This document shows, piece by piece, positions 50,901 through 61,000 of a stretch of 64,000 bases of DNA. Origin of the DNA: Prochilodus magdalenae (Eukaryota > Chordata > Actinopteri > Characiformes > Prochilodontidae); NCBI GenBank assembly GCA_024036415.1, contig JAMWET010003895.1, positions 372,001-436,000 on the forward strand, read 5' to 3'. The position numbers and the translations under genes are program-made. Under the pieces are notes generated by a model. It had not been told where the DNA came from and made no database searches. It was given only the letters and a program-made list of their open reading frames with translations. The stretch's first letter is position 1; each line of letters begins with the position of its first letter.

Positions 50901-52027
50901 GCCATGCTGATGTAAAATGAAGTGGTAGGTCCAAGTTAGTCCGAGGAAGCATGTTTCTGCCCTCCTTGAGGGCACTGTTAGCTGGACTGCTATACTGCTC
51001 CTTAGCCCAGTTTCGCTGGCTGCTGCTTGCCCTCGCTTGTGAGAGTAGAGAGGCTATAGGAATACAATACAGATCAAATTGCTGAAAGGCAGCTTGTCTG
51101 CTCTCAAAATGACAATGAGAATGAACTCTCCCTTGGCGCCAATACCGACCGAACCGAACAAGCAGAATTCCACAATCACATGCTTGTCTTCTCTCCAGCT
51201 TATTCTCTTTCACAATGGCTTTCTAAGTCTGTAAACAGACGGAGCACAGGGGTTTGAAACGAAAGTCTGTTGCTCTTTTAAACTCATCTTTGTGGAATCC
51301 AGAACATTTAACTTTTTACGTAAGTGGTTAATATACAAAACCACTGCAGGGAAGTGCCAAAAAGGATCGCCACAGGAACGAAAAACCACAAAACTGTCGA
51401 TTGAAATGGAGTTTCAAAGTGGAACTGAGAAGGAACCCACTGCTTTCTCAGAGAGCCCGGTTAGAATCTGCCCCTGGGCATAGCGCAGCAGGGTAAGAGG
51501 GCAGGAAATGAAAAAAGGGATTTCAGAAGAGAAAGGAAAAGGAAATTACATCACCCAAGAGGAAAAACTGCACTAACCGTGCCCCATCTTGTGGTCTAGA
51601 ACTCGATGTACTCATGGAACGCGCCATGGCCCAAAAACCAAAACAGAAACCAAAGGCATTTAGCGGCCTGGACGCAACACAAATACCCAACTGCACGCAG
51701 CTGATGTTCCCGGTTAAGGCACTATGTAACGTCTAGGACGGTAATGGCAGCTTTCATACATCACACTGGCTTGCATAAAGAGAAATACAAATCAAGAAGA
51801 GAAAGCAAGAGCACAGCGAGGAAAGGCACGGGAAGGGAGTGTTTATGAGACCGCAAAGGCAAAGCCGCAGGAAGAATCATCTGTTGTACACGATCAGCAC
51901 AACTAATATGAACAGTACCTAAATCAGCGGTCCCACAGAGCCTTCAATCAGGAAGGCCATGCTGTGAAATACTTCTCTCTCCTAACCTGGTAAGGAGATC
52001 AAAACAAGCTTTTTTTTTTTTTATTAA

Positions 52028-52092
<65 letters not shown>

Positions 52093-55000
52093 TACCACAG
52101 CTATTACTGCAGAGCTCCATCTATTCTACATATCCATATTTACACCATTGCTGTCAGAACAAAACCCTGTACATTCATTAGTAATATTAATATAATTATT
52201 AATGTTATTATTTAAACAGAATTTGATCTCGCCAGCTGCCCTTTATATTTGTTAACGGCTTATGATAACAGATTCATGTAAATGGTCCAAAAATAATCTC
52301 AATGAATTGTTTTACATTCACTCCCACTGAAGGTTAAGAAGACTGTTTCCCTCTCCTACAAAGTAACATGTGTGGAGATACAAGGTTTTGTCCTGATCGC
52401 AACAATATATAAGCAGATTTTGGGGTGGGCAATACGATGAAATCGTATTCAATGCAACTGTAATCAATTACATCTCAATATGCTTTTTTAAATTTGTCCT
52501 GGAATAGTGCTGGAAAACGACACGTTCCATCATGAAAACAGATATTGTGTAGGGATGCACAATGATATAGGAATCATATTGGTATTGGTAAATATTTGCC
52601 TGAAAAAAATTGGACAAAGTTTAGATTTCACTGTTATTAATGGCAGATCAAAATGTTTAGACAATGCTGGAATACTGTGCTGAAATGCATTTTATTCATA
52701 TTACAGCCTATAAAAAAAATCATCTACATGATAACAATATTTCAGAATTTCCACATTTTAGAAATGTGTGTTTTGGCATCAGCAAACAAAGAACATCAAT
52801 AATATTGAACACTATCAAAGGCCCACACTTAAAAATCAGGCATGTTTAGCTGGATATACTTCAGCACTATTTGAAAAAATTTTTTACTCACTATACTGCT
52901 AGATTTTTAATGGCTCTTTTCAAAACAAAACTCAAAAAAGCCATGAAAATCTCGCCAAATACTGAGATATTTTAATATTACGCTATTGTCATATCGCCCA
53001 CCCCTAAAACAACTTCCACAGGATCCTTATTATTTATTTACATATGAAATCATGTTTCTGTTGGTCTCTGTGATCTTGTGCTCTAGAAATGAGCTTGCAT
53101 ATCATTCACGGATCATTTTACATTCATTTTACATTCTAAACAGGGATAGTCACAGCTTTTTACAGCTTCCGATTCAACAAGATTACATTCTCTGGTGTGT
53201 GAACAAAAATATAGAAGCTAATCTACGTGCACTGATGCGAAAGAATGCAAATGCCTGGCTAAGAAGGATAAATGTGCAATATAAAGGAGTCAAGCTACAA
53301 AGTGATACAGCAACTAACACCACAGGAAGGCATCAAAAGGTACAGTAAGAGCAGAAAAGGTCAAATAGGAAAACTACTTAACAGCAGGGGTCGCTGTGGA
53401 GTGAATGATTTAACATACAATAAAATACAATGAGAATGAGCCTCGACCAAAATGTGGCTCGGCGCTGGTGGAGAATCACTTCTGCCAATTATCGACATCA
53501 GTTTTCCTGCTAATTCCCAATGAGCCCTGAGAAGAACGGCACAAAAGAGCTATACGAAAAGAAATTCAAGCACTGTAGAAGACCAGATATATGTTTGGCA
53601 TTTTGGTACAAGTGCTAACATCCACATGCATCTGATAATCAGATGACATTTGCTTTAGCAGTTACGTTTCAGATAGCACAGTGCGGATGTTTGACTGGCT
53701 TGCCAAGTTATTAGATACGTTGCTGTAAACCAAAGCTTAAGTCAATAAACTTTTCAAACAACTGGGATACTACTAGACCAATAAGCCTACAGTGGAACCT
53801 AAAAATATCAATTGCCTAATACAAAGGTTTCTATTTTTACAAGACAGAAACAATACATTCTGGTGCAGACTACTATCCCACCATCTAACTAGTTTCATTT
53901 TCTCCTTCAAAGTCCACAGCTCAACACTGACGTTCAATGATTCTGGTCGTCACCAACCAGTGCTATGTGCACTGTGGACCAGCCTATTAATTAAGTAGAA
54001 AATATACTCAAAGTTTAAGGATTATAGCATATTACGGATCAGAGAGGAGCAAACAGGTGAACCTGTACATGAAACAGAACACTGCCTTTTCGAAAAGCCT
54101 CATGTCAGTTACAAATCGTACATGAGTGATTGTAGACCCAGAAAGCATGTTTGAACAAGACGTGGTACAACAAAGCAGACATTCAGAATGAGACACACCA
54201 GAAAGACAGAAAGACTAGCGGATAAGTGCACCAAAGAGAGAAAAAGTGGCAGGACGACGTGCTTAAGGAGTGCACAACGCACTATTGATGATTACGCAAT
54301 GTAAAGAGAGATGCCTTGTCATGTTCTGCATTCAAGACAAACTACTCCATTTGGTTCAGCACCAAGGGGTAATCCTATTGTTCAGTGGATTCCAATCCTG
54401 GTCCTGATCTCACCTGCCTGGCTTATTTTGCCATTTTTCCTTCGCTGACATGCATGATACAACTAACCAGCTAACTAACACACTCTTTCAGAGTTGTAGT
54501 GGATGCATTTGAGTAGGGAAAACACTAAAATCCTTTAGAGCCAGGGTTAGAACACTGCTCTAGAACATTACAGCACTGATAAGTGGGAAGCTTAATTCAC
54601 CTTATTGTCACGGTGGTCATTTTGCATTATTACAGTGAACACTGGAAAACCTTTTTTTTTTTCTTTCTCCTTTTTTTCTGTTTTCTTTTTCATCAAGGAA
54701 AAAAAACAAAACAAAAAAAACAGCTAACATTTTTCTAAAGCTGCAGACTAACATCACTGTTTTAAGCAAAATGACTGCTGTATAAATAAGGTGAACACAG
54801 CATCATCTTAAGCTGGGTGGAGGCTAGGGGGGTCCCCGAGGCCTAATACCCGAAGGTTGTGGCACTCCAGCAGGAAGTTTTCCATCCCTGTGCCCCCAAC
54901 AAGTGGGTTGCTGAAGAAGAGGTTCTGCTCTGGGGGCAACCCTGCATCGGAGCCCCAGTCTGAATCAGAGTCGGAGCTGCCATTGGCTGAACCCTCGGTG

Positions 55001-58000
55001 GCCGTGGGTGGATAGCTAAGCTGCTCCAGCTGCTCCACTAACTCATTGAACTGCATGGCTGAACTGGCTTCAGAGCGCACAGAGTATGCTGGGAAGTTGA
55101 CCATAGAGCTGGCCTCAGACAGGTTCTCAGAACCTGGCAGGCGCAAAGAGGAAGATGAGTCAGGGCCACCAAAGCCTAGGGACAGTGAATCCCCTGCCGA
55201 GCCTAGAGGCAGATTGTCCAGGGAGCTGCATTCTGATCGGTTGTTGACCAGTGAACTGGTCTCAGAGCGGCCAAAAGCACTCTCTGAGAACGCCGTAGCG
55301 TTACCATTTAGGTCTCCCAGAGCCAAACCATATGATGTTGTCTGCGGACTATTGTCGTCGTATTCAAAGCGCTCTCCTTTCTCGTCAAAGCCGTACGAGT
55401 ATGCCTCCGCCCCGCCTGCGTAAAACGACATTTCTGTAGGATCATCGTCTATAAACTCCTCACTAACCTGCAGCTGTGCACCAGCTAGTGGAAACATAGG
55501 GATAGGTCTACCGCGCATTAACTCCGCCTCAAATTCCTCAGGAGTGAGGAAACCCTTTCTGGAAGCCCCACCCCCTGCCAGCCCGAGGCTGCGCAGCCTA
55601 CCCCGCCCACCCTCACCCACACACTCGCCATCCTCATTGCCATTTTGGGAGGGCCACGGACGGGAGGAACTACTCTCTACACACACAAACGAGGGGCCAC
55701 AGTCTCCTGCAGCCGTGTTATGAGGGGCACCTGGGAAGGCGTAGTTTGTCGGGGGGTTGGTCTTGACTGGCTCCTCCTTCACAGGGCTGGGGGGTCTGGC
55801 AGGCTGCTGGTTCTGCTGGAGCTGAGGCTGACTCTGCTGGAACTGAGGTTGGCTCGAAGTCTCCATCCGCACAGGAGAACTGGGGGCGTGCAGAGAGTGG
55901 AAAGACACAGTGGCAGAGGAGGGAGAAGCTGATGTCCTGAGGCTGTCATTAAAGGACAGGCTCTGAGAGACAGGATAAGAGAAGGAGATGAGACATTAAC
56001 AAAACACAAGAAAAACAGGTCACCAATACAGAAACTGTGGACCATTATTCTTTTTAAATCCCATGTCCCCTTTACCCCAAATGTAACTGATCAGCCAGGA
56101 CAGTTTGTGATGTCTCCTTCTTTAGTTTTGCACTGAAGCTATGAACCTAATGTAGCTAACAAGCAATGGAAATTTATATCTCATCAATTACCATGCTAAC
56201 TGCGTGCGTAAATCATCATACATTTGCCTCAGGCTGTTAAGTAGATTCAAACTGACTTGCTTATGACATAAGATATATTGTTAGATATGTAAATGAATCA
56301 AACAATTTTTTTGGAATCTTGTAACCTGAATTTTGGCCGTATATTCAAACCAAAAGTGTCGTGGCTCATTGACTACATTTGGTGAGGAGGCAACTGTTCT
56401 TTTAAAGATAACTTGAGAAGAAAGAAACCTTACTGTGCTCTCTACTGACCTGCTTAGGAAAATCACTGGCCAACGAGCGAGCTGACATGCGAATCTTGCT
56501 GTTCCTCCTGACAAATCCAAAAATAAATACAAAATAGGCAAGAGCCAGTTACTTCCTAATAGTGTCAGCATGGATATAATACAAACAAATGATGTAGGAT
56601 AACTTGGTCTCACCTTTGGTAGGGTGTTCTTCTCATCCCACTGTCCCTCACATATTCCACCAGCTGTTTCTGAGTCCGTCCACTGTCACAATGCACAACC
56701 AATAACAAATGTGAATACACCATCAAACCTGCTTTCACAAACCTGTCGTAAACGCTTTCAACTGAGCAGTTACACCGAGAGTGAGTGGCCTAGATGTCTG
56801 AAAGGTACACACAGATGTACACATAAACATTCATCTGCATACATTTGCAGTACCTGTATCTGAAGGAGGATCCTCTAGTAAAGAGAATGGCTTTGGATTT
56901 AGGTTGCGGTTGATCCAGCAGACGGAAGAAGGAGTGGTGTTCCACACAGCTCTTCCAGAATATCTTACACTGATCTCGACTGGCCATTAGGAACTCCAGT
57001 GTGTCCCGGTGAGGACCCTAAAACATGAAGGACAGAAAACCCACATGGTACTGTTTTTTTTGTTTGTTTTTTTTTTAATCCTTCCAAGTTAGTGATCTAT
57101 AAAGAAAACCATCACTATTCATCAAGACTGATATGTGATATAAAATCATGTGTCGGTGTCTGTCTGTGTCTGTCTGTATAAAAGCATTAAACGTTCATTT
57201 AATTGGTCGAATCTACAACAATAAGTTTTACCCACATGAACCTCTGGATGAAGCTTAATTAGAAATCTCTTCCTTTTAAAGCTCAGTTTGCGAATCTTGG
57301 ACCAGTTGAATGTGTTGATCTTGGTGATGCCCTGAGAAAGACATTTTGGAAAAAAAAAAGAAAAAAAGAAAGAAGCTCCATTTAATCTAAGAGTACAGTC
57401 ATAACTGAGGCCAAATTCAAACTAATAATAGGCAATGTAAAGGCCATGTTCACCTGGAAGACCTGCAGGCCCATGTGGGCGACTGACAGGTTGATCTTGG
57501 TGCCCTCTCGGTCGGCTGCTGGATGGAAGCGCACTCCATACATCTCCAGTTTACGAGCAATCTCCAAAACCTGGAAATCAGACTCCGCTGGTGTCTGACC
57601 CCTGAGAGATACAAAAGACAGAAGTGTCTTATTATAAAAAGATTTTGTAAATACACCTTTCTAAAAGAATGTTTTGATGAAGACTAAACATTGAAAAGCA
57701 GGACAACAATTTGTGTAACTGTAACAGTAATAGAATGACTAAAGCCAGATTTATTTTTTAACGACCGGTGGGAGAATTATTGAAGCCTGGTACCCAAACT
57801 TACCTGACAGGCCCAACAAAACATTAGGGCTCGGGTCAGGCCAGCCTCCAAACTCAGCCCAAAAAAAAAAAAAAAAAAAACCCTACACAACACACCCAGG
57901 CTGAATGAGGCTCTGGTGCCATTAAAGGGACTGCCAGGGCAGCTCTGTGAAGATCAGTCAAACTTAACCCTTCCTTATCCTCTACAACAGCGTTTATTAC

Positions 58001-61000
58001 CCTTTAAAGCACCCAGGAAACACCTCCAAGTGTGTGATTACAACCAAATGGCATGTAGGACAAGACTAAAGCCTTAGCCAGCAGATGAAGCTGTCCAATC
58101 ATCCATGTTTATTCCAGGCTCTGGGTAATTGTGGACCAGAACTGGCCCAGTGCCAGATTATCAGCACATTCTAATTTAGTTCATCCTTTAAGCTGTGAAA
58201 TCTGCTCAGGCCCCTCCTCTGGCCGTGTGGCTGTACGGCTAATAAAGGGGCCTTAACCGCGGGATTAGAATCACAGCCTAACAGAGCCGAGCTGGAGATT
58301 GGGGTTGGGGTAGAGAGAGGAGGAGAGAGAAAGAAAGGAAGAAAGAAAGAAAGAAAGAGAAAGGAAAGGGCAAAGACAGAAAGACAAAAAAGAGAGAAAG
58401 AAAGAGGACAAAGAAATAGAAAGAAACATTCATTTTTTAAAAATATATTAACAAGAGATGAATTAAATAACTAAAATGCAGGCCTTACAGCTAAAAGGGT
58501 AAAGTTTTATGGAAAAAAAAAAAAAAATTATTGATGCTACAGTGTCAGAAAATCCATAAACGTAAGGCTTTGAGCACTGCATGATACAATTTGCACAATC
58601 CTACTTTGTAAAACTGTACCTGTTAGGCACAACAGTACTTGCATATCAGCTTAGGTCAAACTGTAACGCTTGTATTACTTGTTAGCCATTAGCCTTGTAG
58701 CTCCAGTGCAAAGCTAAAAGAAGCAAACACCAGGCATTAAGTACGTCTTGGGTGATTGACTGCAAGTGAGATAAGGGGGCACATGTATAAATCTGACTTG
58801 CCTTGTTTCATTTAACTTGTTTCTAAAAACTATTCGCTGCTCAGAGTTTATAAATATAATAAGATGAAAAATGACACCATGAATCCTCATGGACAGTAAT
58901 ATCATAGGATTAATCTGAAATAATAAAGACGCTGTTTCATCATTGTCAGTTTTGCCTCTCCAATTTTTCAATTTCTCTTATCTCCTGTGCTCAGATCAGA
59001 AGAGCAGGCCAGCTCTGGAGGAAGGGCCTGTTTGGAGCGCCCGGGTGGAACAGCTGCCTGACATTATCGCCATGCCTAATCCTCGTCTGCAAGCTTTTCA
59101 AACAACTTTCATGCATCTTCAAAAGGTCAGGCAGAGTGGAATCGCAGGCTTTCTAGAACGGCCTCTAAATAGCCCACACATCCACCATCACTTAAACACT
59201 ACAAGCTCTCTCTTTTTCTCTCTCTCTCTCCTCTCACTAATCATGCCTTTTGGAGAAGAATGTCTCGTACTGTATTATGCAATTATTTATGACAGAATGC
59301 TCATGATAATGGAGAAAGGGGTTTTTGCCATGTTTGGTGAGATTCTAAGCAATATTTAACAAGTAAACACGGATGTTTTGATCAGAAACATTACTCAACA
59401 CACTTGTAATGAAGTAATGGAAAGCTGCAGAAAACCCTGGTATTAAATACGTGTAAAAAATAAAACTCTCTGAAGTTTACTATTTTAGCACTGGAGCTAC
59501 AGGGCTAGGTTGAAATGCTTTGTGACTGCGGCTGTGATGATTTACGCATGTATTTTGCACATATATGCTATTTGGTGGGAAATCGGCTCCCAGAAAAGGC
59601 CTGTTCACACCTTGCATTTATATGCGTCTTCATGTGACTGCCTGAAAAGCCAGGTGTAAAGACGCCCGAGACACACGCCGAGACGCCTCATGAGCAGATT
59701 TAACATGAGTGTAAACAAATGTGTTTTCGTTATCCAATTACATGGGCAGAAATGCATTAGTCTAGCACTCACTTGCAAGTGAGAGAATAAATAAAGAAAC
59801 AAAAGATGGAGGGAACACAAGGCTAAAGTCAGTCCCAAACCACCAGCATTCTCCCACTCTGTGCCAATGAAAGCATGCAAGCAGAGCTTGTATTGTAACG
59901 GGGAAAAGGTAAACAAAAGTTGTTGTTTTTTTTTTTAACAGAGTGAGACCAAAATCAGGTCTTGTTTGGCCACACTGGGGACACACTTCAGTGAAGTGTG
60001 TAAATGAGATCCGGACAGAATTTATTCAGACATGCTCCGGACACAAATCACATGTTAATGCAAGGTTTTAACAAGCTCTGTGTGTATCCATTTTAGACTC
60101 ACAGATTTAGAAGTCTTGGCTTAGCGGATAAAACTATTACACAAGCACCTGATCACAGTTATTCAGCTGATTGCTGAATACGCTATATACGACTGATCAC
60201 GCCCCCTGCCCTTTTCTGGAAGATCCTCTTGTGGCATCTTTTTTCCCAGAGCAGGATTGGGTACTGATGTGTACCAAGTGCAGTGCAACCCAAAAACGTG
60301 TGCCGCTAATTTTGAACTATTCATGTGCAACGCAAGAGTTAGGATGGACTTCACACCCCAAGAATCAAACTTGCGTTCACATACAGTGCAACTGGCTGCT
60401 GTTCTGAGAGTGCAGCATATAAATCCAGCATGCTGGGAGCAGGGAGAGCAAGAAGGGATGATGAAGGTGAAGAACTTACAGGTGTCTGCGGTGGAGCTCC
60501 ATAATCTTCTCCTGCAGATGTTCCTGATGTGGCACCAGCTTATTCAGCTTCAGAAACTCCCTGTCTGCAACATCATCATAGTCTCCGATCTCCGCTGTGA
60601 GAGAGAGCGCAAGAGAGGAACTGAATGTGAATTCATTTAAAAATCAAGGACGAAAGACCAAATAAAGAGAGAGAGAGGGAGGAGAAGTTACATCTGATTA
60701 TCTGTGATTATTAAATCTGTGTTACTTTAATAAAATTCTAATAAAGGTTCTGTTATCATAACACAGCCACACTTCAGGTTTATTTAGCTTTGACACTTTA
60801 TGCTTTGATCCTTCCTCAATATGAGGAATAGGAACAAACCTGGCGAGTCTAAAATGCTAACTTCCCAAAAGACTGCATAAAAACATTAGCTTTAAATCGA
60901 GTTTAAAAGTGGGAGGAGTAAAAGTGGAAAGAAAACATCTATAAGTACCTTTTGCATGAAACCTCCACACATTAGGCAACTGTTGTTCCAATGATACAAA

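Larger units (their letters stand above)
45207..54807 (-). other. farp2: farp2 long intron (9.6 kb)
   Basis: It contains (TA)24 at 52031-52078, a palindromic repeat near 54388-54562 and a T-rich/A-rich pair at 54651-54720. No additional exon was recognised, but small linker exons could be missed because this region of the protein is poorly conserved. Confidence 0.55.
57602..60479 (-). other. farp2: farp2 intron, 2.9 kb
   Basis: It holds a 20-nt A run (57861-57880), an AAAG-rich purine tract (58315-58430) and the repeat at about 59598-60075. No other exon was recognised. Confidence 0.65.

Noticed and set aside
55046..55423. 125-aa plus-strand ORF antisense to farp2
   Set aside because: Shadow of the long farp2 frame; the sense strand has the conserved farp2 start and motifs.
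58943..59359. 138-aa plus-strand ORF inside a farp2 intron
   Set aside because: Low-complexity content and no family resemblance; no promoter or splice support.
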